Part shown: piece by piece, positions 1-11,200 of the stretch
Position numbering within the stretch: the first letter of the stretch is position 1
Layout of the letters: each line of letters begins with the position of its first letter
From: Colletes latitarsis
Taxonomy: Eukaryota; Arthropoda; Insecta; Hymenoptera; Colletidae
Reading direction: 5' to 3'
DNA length: 64,000 nt
Assembly: GCF_051014445.1 (NCBI RefSeq)
Contig: NW_027488368.1
Span: 27,564,001-27,628,000, forward strand
Notes under the pieces: generated by a model
The model's database searches: none
What the model was told of the DNA's origin: nothing
The model's input: only the letters and a program-made list of their open reading frames with translations
Made by a program: the position numbers and the translations under genes

Positions 1-26
1 TTTTTTTTTTTTTTTTTTTTTTTTTT

Positions 27-542
27 GTCGTGGGGAAAATCTTCGAAAGACTCCCTCCCACCTCCTTGGGGAGAGGTGGGAAGGGTGTGTGGGATTCCCC
101 GCGCCCGTACAACGACAGGCGCGGGACCTACCCACTAAAAACCCCACGGTGACACTTCGGCACGCTTTGGGAGGATACCGGGAATCGCTCGAAGCATTCT
201 TCCGGTATCCTCCCCGTGCCCGCGCGTTCGCGCCCATCCCCCGGGGGGACAATCGGTCCCCCCAGTAGACACACTGCCTCATAGCGGCGGGACGGGGCCA
301 CTCCATCCCGCAGCTATCCGTCCCGGGGCCGCGTTTAGTGGCGGCTGCGAGCCCCAACTCGCAACCGCCCGCGACCCCGTTTCCACCCCTCGGCGGCCGG
401 GCGTTCATGGCCGCACCAGACCGCCGAGGGTGCCTCCCCTTGCGTCGGACCGGTAGGGGGAGGCACTCCTACCCCCAACCGGTCCGACCCGGCGCCGCCT
501 GGCGGGAGGAGGGTCCCCTCAGGACCCCCCTCCCAGCCTAGG
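27..542 (-). other. 3' UTR of copy A
   Basis: This non-coding tail lies between the ORF2 stop (543-545) and the poly(A). It is nearly identical to the 3' UTRs of D, E, J and K and contains the same serial inverted repeats described for copy E at 28551-29066. No gene is present; open frames here are artefacts of GC richness. Confidence 0.8.
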
Positions 543-3500
543 TCATCCGCCACGCCGAGGCGGCCGCCCGCGACGCCTCGCGACCGGGCGACGACCTCGG
601 GCCACCGCACGCGCGCGACCGGGCGACGACCTCGGGCCACCGCACGCGCGCGAGCTTCAGCGCGCCGCTGAAGCTCGCGCTCCCTCCCCGCGGCCTCCTT
701 CTGCAACATTACGTTCTCGCAGAAGGAGGCCACGGCCCTCCACTTCTCCTCGCTGCCGAGCATGGCGCGCACCACGCCCGGCAGCGAGACATCCCGCCCG
801 ACGACGCCGACCATGACACGGCGCTCCCCCTCCCACGCGGGGCATACCTCCAGGGTATGATCCGCCGTGTCCTGCTCAGCGTCGCAGTGGCAGCAACGCG
901 CCGTCGGCTCCTTCCCTATCCGGCACAGGTATCTTCCGAAGCTGCCATGCCCGGAAAATACCTGTGCCATCCGGTAGGTGAGGCTGCCATGGCCTCTGTC
1001 CAGCCACTCCTTCAGGAGTGGCCGAACCGCCCCGACAGTCCGGTGCCCCGCGGTTGGCAGAGCCAGCCGCTCCTGCCACGCGAGCAACACGGACTGCCGG
1101 GCCTGGCGCTTCAAATCGCCCCAAAGCAGGTTCCTGCCCGCCCGGGACCGCCCCCACCCCCGCGCGACGGTCGACGCGGTGCCGGTACATCACCGCGTGC
1201 GACCGCGCGAGCAGGTCCATGGGCGGCATCCCCGCTAGAACCGTCGCCGCCTCATGTGACATGGTCCGATACCCGCGGACGACCCTGAGCGCCATGCGCC
1301 TCTGCACCCGACGCAGCATAGTCATGCTGCGCCGGGAGGCAGCCAGGTCGTCCGCCCAGACGGGGGCCCCGTATAGGGCCACCGACTGGACCATTGCCAC
1401 ATAGAGGCGACGAACTCGGCCCGCCGGGCCCCCCAGGTTGGGCAGGATCCGGCCCAGAGCCGCAACCATCCTTTCCAACCGGGGGACCAGGCAGCGGAAA
1501 TGCTTCTCGAAACGCCAGTGGCTATCGAGGATCAGCCCTAGATACCTGATCTGGGGCTTCACCTCGATGTCAGCCCCACCCACCCGAATCAGAGGGGGTG
1601 GCGGATCCTGCCGAGGTGAATGAAACGCAATCACCTCGGTCTTATGGACCGCCACCGTCATCCCCATCCCCCTGATCCGGTCGCCGACGCGTTGCGACCC
1701 CTCCTCCGCGCGACGCATGGCGCTCCCCCAGTGCGCCCCGACGGCCAGCACCAGTGTGTCATCCGCATAACACACCGTGCTGACGCCATCGGGGAGGCCG
1801 GCCCGCAACACCGAGTCGTACGCGATGTTCCACAGGAGTGGCCCGAGGACCGACCCCTGCGGAACACCGCAGTACACCTCCCTCCGCATATCACCATCCC
1901 GGCCCGGATACTCGATCCACCTGCCGCGGAGATAATCCCCGACGACCGCCCTGAGACAAGGGGGGACTCGATGATATTCGAGTCCCCTCCTTATCTCTTC
2001 CCAGGGGAGGGTGTTAAAGGCATTGGCAATATCCAAGGATATTGCCAATGCCACCCCTCCCCGGGAGACGGCCGCCTCCGAGAGGGCCCTCACACGACCT
2101 ATCGCGTCGATAGTCGATCGGCCCCCCCGGAAACCGAACTGGCAGTCGGCCAGACCGGGATCACCCCGCGACAGGTGCTCGACGAGGCGGGCAGCAATCA
2201 CACGCTCGAAGAGCTTGCCCACCTCGTCGAGGAGACAAATGGGCCGGTATGCGGAGGGAGACTCCGCGGGCCGACCCTCCTCCCGGAGGAGGACCATCCT
2301 CGCCACCTTCCAACTGGGGGGGAATCGCCCGTCCCTCAGGCAGCGGTCGAACAACCGCCTGAGGTCGGCCCCAAGGACGCCCTGGGTCAAGACCCAAACC
2401 CGGCCGGGCACACCATCAGGACCCGGGGCCGTGTTACGAACCCCGAGCCGTCTGATGGCCGCTGCCAGCTCCTCCTGCGTGACCCCCAGCTCGGCCGTCC
2501 ACTCCACTGGGACAGCCGCCGCCGCCGAAGGACGCGGTCCCCTCTCCCCAATTGGGAAGAGTGTATTGACCACGTCCTCCAGCAGCCGGGGGTCAAGACC
2601 CTCGGTGACGGGGGACGCCCACGGGCGGAGCTTATTCAGCACCACCTTATATGGGCGCCCCCATGGATCGTCATCAAGGGTCTGGAGGAGCTCCTTCCAT
2701 GCCTGGGTCTTGGCCCGTTTGATGGCGACCTGCAGAGCAACCCGCGCCACGCGGTATGCTCCATACAGGTCATCAGCTGCCCTCGCTCGCGCCACGCCGT
2801 CGCCTGTACGTTGACGACGGCGCGCGCGGGTGTACTGGCGTCGGGCGCGGACAGTCGCGACTCGCAACTCCGCGATCGCGTCCGACCACCAGTACACCGC
2901 CCGACGAGGAGAAGCCCGCCCGACCCGAGGCATCGCCGCGTCGCAAATACCCGCGACCAATGCTCCGAGCCGGGCGACCTCCTCCTCTATGCTCGGCAAC
3001 TCGGCCGCTCCCTGCGGCCAAGTTGCAGCGAGGGCAGCTGCCATCAGGGCGTCCTTGTCCAGGCGCCGAAGCGCCCAGCGGCGTGGTGGGGTGCCACGCA
3101 GGCGGCCGTGTCGGGATGCACTCGCGGCGGCAGAGACCTCCATCCGGATGTACCGGTGATCGGAGAGTGTCTCTGCCCCCGCGACCACGTGCCAACCCGA
3201 CACCATGCGCACTGCGTTGGGGGTCGCGAATCCAACATCCACGATGGACCCCCCATATCGCCGCACGCATGTGTGCTCCGACCCCCGGTTCAATACCCGG
3301 AGGTCGAGCCCCGCCGCCCAATCGCCCAGGATCCCGCCGCGAACGGAGGTCCTGGGGGATCCCCAAGCCACCGACTTGGCATTAAAATCCCCCAGGACCA
3401 GCACCGGCCGGGCCGCGTAGCGCTGCACGCATGCCGCGACCTCGGCCAAGTACAGCTCGAACGCAGCGTGACCGCTACGGGGCGAAATGTAGCACCCCAC

Positions 3501-3761
3501 CACAGCGACTCCCCCCCAGTCCACGGCGACGAATCCCCGACCGCGCTCCAACAAGGAGAACGGGGGGGACCCGTCGCCCCCTCCCCATACCGTCGCCACC
3601 AAGCCGTCCGCGTCGCCCACCCAATGAGGGTGATCAGGGACGCGGTACGGCTCGGCGGCGACCGCCAGGCCAACCCCCCACTCCGCGAGGACTTGGGACA
3701 TCAAGTCCTGTGCCGCGCGGCAGTGGTTGAGGTTGGCCTGGAGGAGGAGGCGGGGCGGCAT
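543..3761 (-). pseudogene. Copy A ORF2 (endonuclease-reverse transcriptase), frameshifted
   Basis: ORF2 starts at 3761 in the TAATG overlap and is colinear with the 1060-aa protein of E. The endonuclease opening 'NLNHCRAAQ', 'GDFNAKS', 'SDHRY', RT motif A 'LDIANAF' and YADD are all present. One extra base near 1122 (CCCCAAAGCAGG where other copies have CCCCAAGCAGG) shifts the frame at about residue 890, before the CCHC motif. A 35-bp tandem duplication (580-614 and 615-649) adds a second change. Together they add 36 nt, so only the last few codons return to frame. The RT domain is intact, but the product would lose its normal C-terminal zinc motif. Confidence 0.85.
580..649. repeat. 35-bp tandem duplication in copy A ORF2
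   Basis: Two adjacent identical 35-bp units, 580-614 and 615-649. Copies D, E, J and K have one unit, so the duplication arose in A after insertion or in its source. Confidence 0.9.
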
Positions 3762-5638
3762 TAATTAATGGCCGCGCCAGCCTCCTCCCGGCCGTCCGTC
3801 CCCGTTGCACCGTCCACCTCCATGGAGGACGATGCCACCGCCCTCGGCACCGGAGCCGGTGCAGCCCGCCTCTTCCTCTCCTTCCGGGAGGGGGGGGAGC
3901 ACTTCTTGCTCCCCACCCTGTGATCGGCTGGCCTCCCCATGTCCGCACACAGCGGGCAGTGGGGGGCCGCCGAGCACTGGCTCGCACGGTGCTCTTTGGC
4001 ACCGCAGCGGTAACACTGACCGCTGCGGTCCACCGGCGAGGTGCACCACTGCCTCACGTGCCCCAATTCGAGGCAGCGGTGACACTGGAGCGGGCGCGGC
4101 GCGAGGATTTCCACTCGCGCCGAAACCCACCCCACCAACACCCTCCCGGATTCCGCCACCTTACGGGCGGCGGAGAGGGGGCACCGGGCCCACACCGACC
4201 CGAGGCCGGAGGGCGACCTGCGGATCTCTCCGATCCGCAGGTCCTCCACAGGACAGTCCCCCGCCCTCGCAAGGGCACGGGACACATCCTGTGCGCTGAC
4301 CGAGTCGTCTAGCCCACAAACGCGCATCTCCGTGCGCTTCGTGGGCCGGGCGACCCGAACACCTCGCTCGCCCAGCTGCTCCCGGAGCCTCTGGGCGAGA
4401 CGATCCGCCTTCGCGCCGCTTTCTGCACCGGGGATCTCCAGCAAGAGACCCCCGGTCACGGCCCTCTTCGCCCTCACGGAGGCGATGCCCAGCTCTTCCA
4501 GGGAGATATTCTCCCTGGCGAGCCGCATCGCCTCCGCGAGGGTCAGGTCGCCCCCCTGCGCAACGGTCAGCGTCACCGCTGCCGTTTTTGGGGGACGACC
4601 TGGTCGTGCCTTCCCGACCTTCGCGGCCTTTACCTTGGCCGCCGGCGGCGGAGGCGGAGGCTGCGGTTGCGAGGCCTTCCTCGCCGCCCGCTTCGCCTTC
4701 CGCCCCACCACCTCACTCCACGCCACCCCCCCTTGGGAGGGTGCTGTGGAGGACGCGACCACCGCGACCACGGGTACACCACCCCCCTTGGGGGTCGCGA
4801 CCCGGGGCCCTGGTGCCGCAACGCTGGGCGGAGCCTTCACTCCGCCCTTCTTTGCCGTCCCCGACTGTACCGGAACAGGTCGGGGAGGCACCGCCTTCCT
4901 GCTGACCGCTCTTCCGGCGAGGAGCTCCTCCCGGAAGGCGGCCAGCTTGCCATCAATCATGTCCCCAATTCTCCTCAGAAGATCGTCTTCTGAGGAGGAC
5001 GGGGACTTCTTCACGGGCGGAGTGCGGGTGGAGGGGCCCGCGGTGCCCCGCACCACTGCCGCCGCACTCCGCTTATTTACCTCCGCCGTGGGACGCGGCG
5101 GTGGAGGAGGAGGGAGGATGGGAGGGAGGGCCGCGCTGTTCCACAGCGCCTCTGCCCTCCTCCTCCCCTGTCGCTCCTCCTCCAACAGGAGCTGCAGACG
5201 GGCGTTCCGCCCTCTGAGCTCCCGCGCCGCCTCCCTCATTTCCTCCGCCGCGGCCTTCAGGGCCTCCGCGCCACCGCTTTTCTGCCCCTTAAAGGCGCAG
5301 GCAGCGGCGACTTTCTCCACCCGCCTCAGGGACGAGGAGATCCTCTCCGATATCTCCTCGGTCACCTCGTCCCTGAGGCAACTCAGCCTCACCGACGGGC
5401 TCATCGCCCCGCCCACCTCGACGACGGCCTGCCCCGTCCTCTTCCTCTTAGAGCCTATGTGGCTCGTGCTGGAGGAGAAGGACGAGACCGACGCCGTCTC
5501 GTCGTCCTCCTCCACCCTCCACGAAGCCGGACCTGGCGCTGAGTGGGGCGCGAGCGCCGCCACCCTAACCCCAACCCCGTCTCCGTCCTCCCCAACCGAC
5601 AAAACCCGCCCCATCCCCATTTTATTTTCTGTGTCCAT
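3761..5638 (-). CDS. Copy A ORF1, Gag-like zinc-knuckle protein (625 aa)
   Basis: This open ORF1 is almost identical to that of copy E. ORF1 proteins of this clade bind element RNA and form the ribonucleoprotein needed for retrotransposition. The ATG at 5638 (MDTENKMG) is preferred; the open frame extends 12 codons further upstream but only to a GTG. Visible features are an acidic/serine-rich N-terminus with a basic KRKR patch near residue 64, a helical coiled-coil-like stretch near 88-166, a proline run near 172-183, and three C-terminal zinc knuckles (CX2CX4HX4C twice, then a longer CX2C-H-C form). The stop shares its last A with the ORF2 ATG at 3761. The C8 tract before the third knuckle's downstream tail has the open length here. 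Confidence 0.88.
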   Translation of the reverse strand: MDTENKMGMGRVLSVGEDGDGVGVRVAALAPHSAPGPASWRVEEDDETASVSSFSSSTSHIGSKRKRTGQAVVEVGGAMSPSVRLSCLRDEVTEEISERISSSLRRVEKVAAACAFKGQKSGGAEALKAAAEEMREAARELRGRNARLQLLLEEERQGRRRAEALWNSAALPPILPPPPPPRPTAEVNKRSAAAVVRGTAGPSTRTPPVKKSPSSSEDDLLRRIGDMIDGKLAAFREELLAGRAVSRKAVPPRPVPVQSGTAKKGGVKAPPSVAAPGPRVATPKGGGVPVVAVVASSTAPSQGGVAWSEVVGRKAKRAARKASQPQPPPPPPAAKVKAAKVGKARPGRPPKTAAVTLTVAQGGDLTLAEAMRLARENISLEELGIASVRAKRAVTGGLLLEIPGAESGAKADRLAQRLREQLGERGVRVARPTKRTEMRVCGLDDSVSAQDVSRALARAGDCPVEDLRIGEIRRSPSGLGSVWARCPLSAARKVAESGRVLVGWVSARVEILAPRPLQCHRCLELGHVRQWCTSPVDRSGQCYRCGAKEHRASQCSAAPHCPLCADMGRPADHRVGSKKCSPPSRKERKRRAAPAPVPRAVASSSMEVDGATGTDGREEAGAAIN

Positions 5639-6022
5639 AATAGTCCCACGAGATGGTCGGAAATAAAGGTCCACCCGGGCAGAGCCGCCTTACCCGGGTA
5701 AGCCTAATACTCCGGGGGTTCGGCAGGTTCCCCGGAGGTGGTCGCTTGGGATTGGGCCTTCTCCCCCAACCATGCATCCCATCGCCGCGCACCATAGCTT
5801 AGGATTGGAGGGCGATTTTATAGAGTCGCCATACTCCTGGCCCAGGCGGTTAAGCCAAGACCCCCGTTCCTCCTGCCGTCACGTACCATTCACAAAACCA
5901 ATAGGGAATTGTGAATGGGTCGTTGTGACGACCAACAGGAGGCTTACGGTGTGTGTATGACTCGGGTACCCCGGGTTCGTTAAGCCCGTACTGCAGCTGA
6001 AAGGCTGGCAGCCCCTGAGGGA
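5639..6022 (-). promoter_or_regulatory. 5' UTR of copy A
   Basis: This 384-nt leader is colinear with that of E, including the three-way-junction inverted repeats and a TATAAAA inside a short hairpin. R1-clade elements usually carry an internal promoter at the 5' end, so transcription probably starts at or near 6022; that is inferred from the family. Open frames here on either strand recur only because the leader recurs. Confidence 0.6.
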
Positions 6023-7704
6023 CGGGTTTGGGTCTTCACCCACGGCGTTCTTCGGGCGGGCCTCAAGCGGTTGTTTAACCGATGCCTGAGGGACGGGCGA
6101 TTCCCCCCCAGTTGGAAGGTAGCGAGGATGGTCCTCCTCCGGAAGGAGGGTCGGCCCGCGGAGTCTCCATCCGCATACCGGCCCATCTGTCTACTCGACG
6201 AGGTGGGCAAGCTCTTCGGGCGAGTGATTGCTGCCCTCCTCGTCGAGCACCTGTCGCGGGGTGCTCCGGGCCTGGCCGACTGCCAGTACGGTTTCCGGGG
6301 GGGCCGGTCGACGGTCGACGCGATCAGTCAGGTCAGGGCCCTCTCGGAGTCGGCTGTCTCCCGGGGAGGGGTGGCGTTGGTAGTATCGCTGGATATTGCT
6401 AACGCGTTTAACACCCTTCCCTGGGGGGAGATACGGAGGGGGCTCGAATATCATCGGGTCCCCCCGTGTCTCAGGGCAGTCGTCGGGGATTATCTCCGCG
6501 GCAGGTGGATCGAGTATCCGGGCCGGGATGGTGATATGCGCAGGGAGGTGTACAGCAGGGTTCCGCAGGGGTAGGTCCTCGGGCCACTCCTGTGGAACAT
6601 CGCGTACGATAAGGTGTTGCGGGCCGACCTCCCTGACGGTGTCAGCGCCGGAGTGTTATGCAGATGACACACTGGTGCTGGCCGTCGGGGCGCACTGGGG
6701 AGGGCCAAGCGCCTCGCGGAGGTGGGGGTGCAGCGCGTCGTCGGCCGGATCAGGGGGATGGGAATGAAGGTGGTGGTCCATATGACCGAGGTTATAGCGT
6801 TCCATTCACCTCGGCAGGATTCCCCCCCCCCCCTGATGCAGGTGGGTGTGGCTGATATCGAGGTGAAGCCCCAGATGAGGTATCTGGGGCCGATCCTCGA
6901 TAGCCACTGGCGCTTCGAGGAGCATTTTCGCTGCCTGGTCCCACGCTTGGAGAGAAGGGTCGCGGCTTTAGGCCGAATCCTACCCAACCTGGGGGGACCC
7001 CAAGGTAGTCCTTTACGGGGCCCTCGTCTGGGCGGACGACGGTTCTTGCGGGGATGCCGCCCATGGACCTCCTCGCGCGTACGCACGCGGTGCTGTATCG
7101 TCACCGCGTCGACCGTCACGCGGGGGTGTGGACGGTCCCGGTAGTGCAGGAACCTGCTTGGGGCGATTTGAAGCGCCAGGCCCGGCAGTCCTCGATGCTC
7201 GCGTGGCAGGAACGGTTGGCTCTGCGAACCGCGGGGCACCGGGCAGACGGGGCTGTTCGGCCACTCCTGAGTGAGTGGCTGGACAGAGGCAATGGAAGCC
7301 TCACTTACCGGATGGCACAGGTGTTCTCCGGACATGGCAGCTTCGGGAGATACCTGCGTCGGATAGGGAAGGAGCCGACGGCGCGCTGTTGCCATTGTAA
7401 CGCTGAGCAGGACACGGCTGAACATACCCTCGAGGTGTGCCCTGCGTGGGAGGGGGAGCGCCGTGTCCTGGTCAGTGTCATCGAGCGGGATGTGTCGCTG
7501 CCGGGCATGGTGCGCGCCATGCTCGGCAGCGAGGGGAAGTGGAGGGCCGTGACCTCCTTCTGCGAGAGCGTAATGTTACAGAAGGAGGCCGCCGGCAGGG
7601 AACGCGAGCTTCAGCGGCGTGCTGAGGCTCGCACACGTGTGGTGGCGGGAGGGCGTCGTCCAGGCTCCGGCCATCCTTGACGACCCCCGCGGCGTGGCGG
7701 ATGA
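6023..7704 (+). pseudogene. Copy B ORF2 fragment (RT and C-terminus), degenerate
   Basis: RT blocks are readable in pieces: 'GRFPPSWKVARMVLLRKEG', 'AYRPICLLDEVGKLF', 'QYGFRGGRSTVDAI', 'SLDIANAFNTLPW'. A TAG interrupts the VPQG-S block near 6573. Further frameshifts disturb the YADD region, and a deletion follows 'NLGG'. The C-terminal CCHC ('CCHCNAEQDTAEHTLEVC') is preserved near 7390-7440. The family stop codon falls at 7702-7704, but the last codons are out of frame. No product is expected. Confidence 0.82.
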
Positions 7705-8216
7705 CCCTGGCTGGGAGGGGGTTCCTGAGGGGAGCCTGCTCCAGGCACGAGACGCAGAGCCGGACCGGATTGTGGTGGAAGTGTCACCCCAATTCCTGTC
7801 CGACAAATCGGGAGGCACCCTCGGTGGCATGGTGTGGCCATGAGCCACCAGCCGCCGTGGGGTACAAATGGAGCTGCTTGCAGTTGCGATTTGGGGCTCG
7901 CAGCGGCCACTAACCGAGGCCCCGAGACGGATGGCGGCGGGAAGGAGTGCTCTCTCCATGCCGCCATGAGACAGTGTGACTGCCGGGAGGAACATTTGTC
8001 CCTCCGTAGATGGAGGCAACGCGCTGGCACGGGAAGGACACCGGAAGTATGCATCGAGCGATTCCCGGTATCCTCCCAAATCACGCGGAAGGGTCACCGG
8101 CGGGTTTTTAGTGGGTAGGTCACGCGCCCGTCATTCCATGGACGCGGGAATCCCACACACCTCTCCTGACTCACCCCAAAGAGGTGGGAGGGAGTCTTAC
8201 GAAGATATTCCTTACG
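7705..8216 (+). other. 3' UTR of copy B
   Basis: Diverged version of the type I 3' UTR. Several inverted repeats persist; in the arm pair equivalent to 28777/28811 of E, A-T is replaced by G-C on both sides. No gene was found in this stretch. Confidence 0.65.
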
Positions 8217-8223
8217 AAAAAAA

Positions 8224-8937
8224 GGCTAGTAAGGAAGCAGTATGCTAGTAAGAAAGCAGTAAGCTAGAAAGCAAGCAGCAAGTCAGTAGGCAAGCAGTAA
8301 TCTAGTAATCAAGCTGTGAGCTATTTAGCGAGCAGCGAGCTAGTAAGCAAACATTATGCTACTAAGCAAGCAGTAGCCCAGTAGGCATCCAGTAAGCTAG
8401 TAAGCAACCAGTAGAATAGTAAGCAAGGAATAAGCTGGTAAGCAAGCAATTAGTTAGTAAGCAGGTTGTAAGCTGGGAAGCGTGCAGTAAGCTATCATGC
8501 AAGCAGTGTACTAGTAAGCGAGGTGGAAGCTGGTAAGCATGCTGTAAGCGAGTAACCTTGCAGTAAGCTTGTACGCGAGGAGGAAGCTAGGAAGGAAGCA
8601 GCATGCTAGTTATCAACCAAAAAGCTAGCAATCGAGCAGTGAGCTAGTATGCCACGAAGAAGCTAATAAGAAATCAGTGTGCTAGTAAGAAAGCAGTAAG
8701 CTAGAAAGCAAGCAGCAGGCTAGTAAGAACGCAGTTAGCTATTGAGCAAGCAGTAAACTACTAAGAAACGAGTAGCTTGTAAGCATGCAGGACGCTAGTA
8801 AGAAAGCAATTAGCTAGTAAGGAAGCAGTATCCTAGTAAGCAAGCAGTAAGATAGTAAGCAAGCAGTAAGTTAGTAAACAAGCAGCAAAGCTACTAAGCA
8901 AGTAGTAATCGAGTAACCTAGCAGTAAGTTTGTAAGC
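8224..8937 (+). repeat. 19-bp minisatellite block 1
   Basis: Diverged tandem copies of AGCTAGTAAGCAAGCAGTA, counted as 19 bp from one CTAG to the next. Substitutions and small indels are common. No gene is present. The block lies between the 3' end of B and the 5' end of C. Confidence 0.95.
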
Positions 8938-9320
8938 CCCTCAGGGGCTGCCAGCCTTTCAGCTGCAGTACGGGCTTAACGAACCCGGGGTACCCGAGTC
9001 ATACACACACCGTAAGCCTCCTGTTGGTCGTCACAACGACCCATTCACAATTCCCTATTGGTTTTGTGAATGGTACGTGACGGCAGGAGGAACGGGGGTC
9101 TTGGCTTAACCGCCTGGGCCACGAGTATGGCGACTCTATAAAATCGCCCTCCAATCCTAAACTATGGTGCGCGGCGATGGGATGCATGGTTGGAGGAGAA
9201 GGCCCAATCCCAAGCGACCACCTCCGGGGAACCTGCCGAACCCCCGGAGTATCAGGCTTACCCGGGTAAGGCGGCTCTGCCCGGGTGGACCTTTATTTCC
9301 GATCATCTCGTGGGATTATT
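8938..9320 (+). promoter_or_regulatory. 5' UTR of copy C
   Basis: Nearly identical to the leader of E, including the paired arms CCATTCACAA and TTGTGAATGG and the TATAAAA hairpin. Presumed to hold the internal promoter. Confidence 0.6.
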
Positions 9321-11200
9321 ATGGACACAGAAAATAAAATGGGGATGGGGTGGGTTTTGTCGGTTGGGGAGGACGGAGACGGGGTTGGGGTTAGGGTGGC
9401 GGCGCTCGCGCCCCACTCAGCGCCAGGTCCGGCTTCGTGGAGGGTGGAGGAGGACGACGAGACGGCGTCGGTCTCGTCCTTCTCCTCCAGCACGAGCCAC
9501 ATAGGCTCTAAGAGGAAGAGGACGGGGCAGGCCGTCGTCGAGGTGGGCGGGGCGATGAGCCCGTCGGTGAGGCTGAGTTGCCTCAGGGACGAGGTGACCG
9601 AGGAGATATCGGAGAGGATCTCCTCGTCCCTGAGGCGGGTGGAGAAAGTCGCCGCTGCCTGCGCCTTTAAGGGGCAGAAAAGCGGTGGCGCGGAGGCCCT
9701 GAGGGCTGCGGCGGAGGAAATGAGGGAGGCGGCGCGGGAGCTCAGAGGGCGGAACGCCCGTCTGCAGCTCCTGTTGGAGGAGGAGCGACAGGGGAGGAGG
9801 AGGGCAGAGGCGCTGTGGAACAGCGCGGCCCTGCCTCCCATCCTTCCTCCTCCTCCACCGCCGCGTCCCTCGGCGGAGGTAAATAAGCAGAGTGCGGCGG
9901 CAGTGGTGCGGGGCACCGCGGGCCCCTCCACCCGCACTCCGCCCGTGAAGAAGTCCCCGTCCTCCTCAGAAGACGATCTTCTGAGGAGGATTGGGGACAT
10001 GATTGATGGCAAGCTGGCCGCCTTCCGGGAGGAGCTCCTCGCCGGAAGAGCGGTCAGCAGGAAGGCGGTGCCTCCCCGACCTGTTCCGGTACAGTCGGGG
10101 AAGGCAAAGAAGGGCGGAGTGAAGGCTCCGCCCAGCGTTGCGGCACCAGGGCCCCGGGTCGCGACCCCCAAGGGGGGTGGTGTACCCGTGGTCGCGGTGG
10201 TCGCGTCCTCCACAGCACCCTCCCAAGGGGTGGTGGCGTGGAGTGAGGTGGTGGGGCGGAAGGCGAAGCGGGCGGCGAGGAAGGCCTCGCAACCGCAGCC
10301 TCCGCCTCCGCCGCCGGCGGCCAAGGTAAAGGCCGCGAAGGTCGGGAAGGCACGACCAGGTCGTCCCCCAAAAACGGCAGCGGTGACGCTGACCGTTGCG
10401 CAGGGGGGCGACCTGACCCTCGCGGAGGCGATGCGGCTCGCCAGGGAGAATATCTCCCTGGAAGAGCTGGGCATCGCCTCCGTGAGGGCGAAGAGGGCCG
10501 TGACCGGGGGTCTCTTGCTGGAGATCCCCGGTGCAGAAGGCGGCGCGAAGGCGGATCGTCTCGCCCAGAGGCTCCGGGAGCAGCTGGGCGAGCGAGGTGT
10601 CCGGGTCGCCCGGCCCACGAAGCGCACGGAGATGCGCGTTTGTGGGCTGGACGACTCGGTCAGCGCACAGGATGTGTCCCGTGCCCTTGCGAGGGCGGGG
10701 GACTGTCCTGTGGAGGACCTGCGGATCGGAGAGATCCGCAGGTCGCCCTCCGGCCTCGGGTCGGTGTGGGCCCGGTGCCCCCTCTCCGCCACCCGTAAGG
10801 TGGCGGAATCCGGGAGGGTGGTGGTGGGGTGGGTTTCGGCGCGAGTGGAAATCCTCGCGCCGCGCCCGCTCCAGTGTCACCGCTGCCTCGAATTGGGGCA
10901 CGTGAGGCAGTGGTGCACCTCGCCGGTGGACCGCAGCGGTCAGTGTTACCGCTGCGGTGCCAAAGAGCACCGTGCGAGCCAGTGCTCGGCGGCCCCCCAC
11001 TGCCCGCTGTGTGCGGACATGGGGAGGCCAGCCGATCACAGGGTGGGGAGCAAGAAGTGCTCCCCCCCCCCTCCCGGAAGGAGAGGAAGAGGCGGGCTGC
11101 ACCGGCTCCGGTGCTGAGGGCGGTGGCATCGTCCTCCATGGAGGTGGACGGTGCTACAGGGACGGACGGCCGGGAGGAGGCTGGCGCGGCCATTAATTAA
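9321..11200 (+). pseudogene. Copy C ORF1, frameshifted in a C homopolymer
   Basis: Colinear with E ORF1 from the ATG at 9321 through all three zinc knuckles. After 'SKKCSPP' the C tract is 10 nt long instead of 8 (about 11062-11071), so the last ~40 codons are replaced and the frame stops at 11117. The normal TAA at 11198-11200 and the TAATG junction remain in the DNA. The knuckles are intact, so a protein with an altered tail is conceivable. Coupled ORF2 initiation would be lost because termination moves 83 nt upstream. Confidence 0.82.

Larger units (their letters stand above)
1..6022 (-). mobile_element. R1-like non-LTR retrotransposon copy A, type I, nearly full length
   Basis: On the minus strand this copy carries a complete 5' UTR, ORF1, ORF2, 3' UTR and a poly(A) tail seen as 26 T at 1-26. 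The tail is cut by the window edge, so its true length is unknown. The 5' end at 6022 matches the starts of copies C, E and I (sense CCCTCAGGGG). Sequence past 6022 is sense-strand ORF2 of copy B. A is therefore probably inserted antisense into B, with B's other half lying before base 1; that part is inference. ORF1 is open; ORF2 carries a 1-nt insertion and a 35-bp duplication, so the copy is probably not autonomous. Confidence 0.92.
6023..8223 (+). mobile_element. Copy B, type II, 3' part of a degenerate element
   Basis: B begins abruptly inside ORF2 at the codons before 'FNRCLRDGRFPPSW' and runs through the RT, the CCHC region, the 3' UTR and a 7-nt A run (8217-8223). The end reads TTACGAAAAAAA, as in copy I, instead of the CCACGAC-poly(A) of type I. 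Its missing 5' part probably lies to the left of copy A. The satellite starts immediately after the A run. Confidence 0.85.

Noticed and set aside
1620..3764. A 714-codon open frame antisense to ORF2, also at 25365-27509 and 45167-47311, plus a ~444-codon frame antisense to ORF1
   Set aside because: The sense frames are GC rich and avoid codons whose complement is a stop, so long antisense frames arise automatically. The protein is low complexity, shows no domain, and breaks wherever sense indels occur.
5772..5960. A 62-codon frame antisense in the 5' UTR, repeated at 8999-9187, 23169-23357 and 38351-38539
   Set aside because: It recurs only because the leader recurs. The sequence is explained by structured UTR, and a few copies are too young to show coding constraint.
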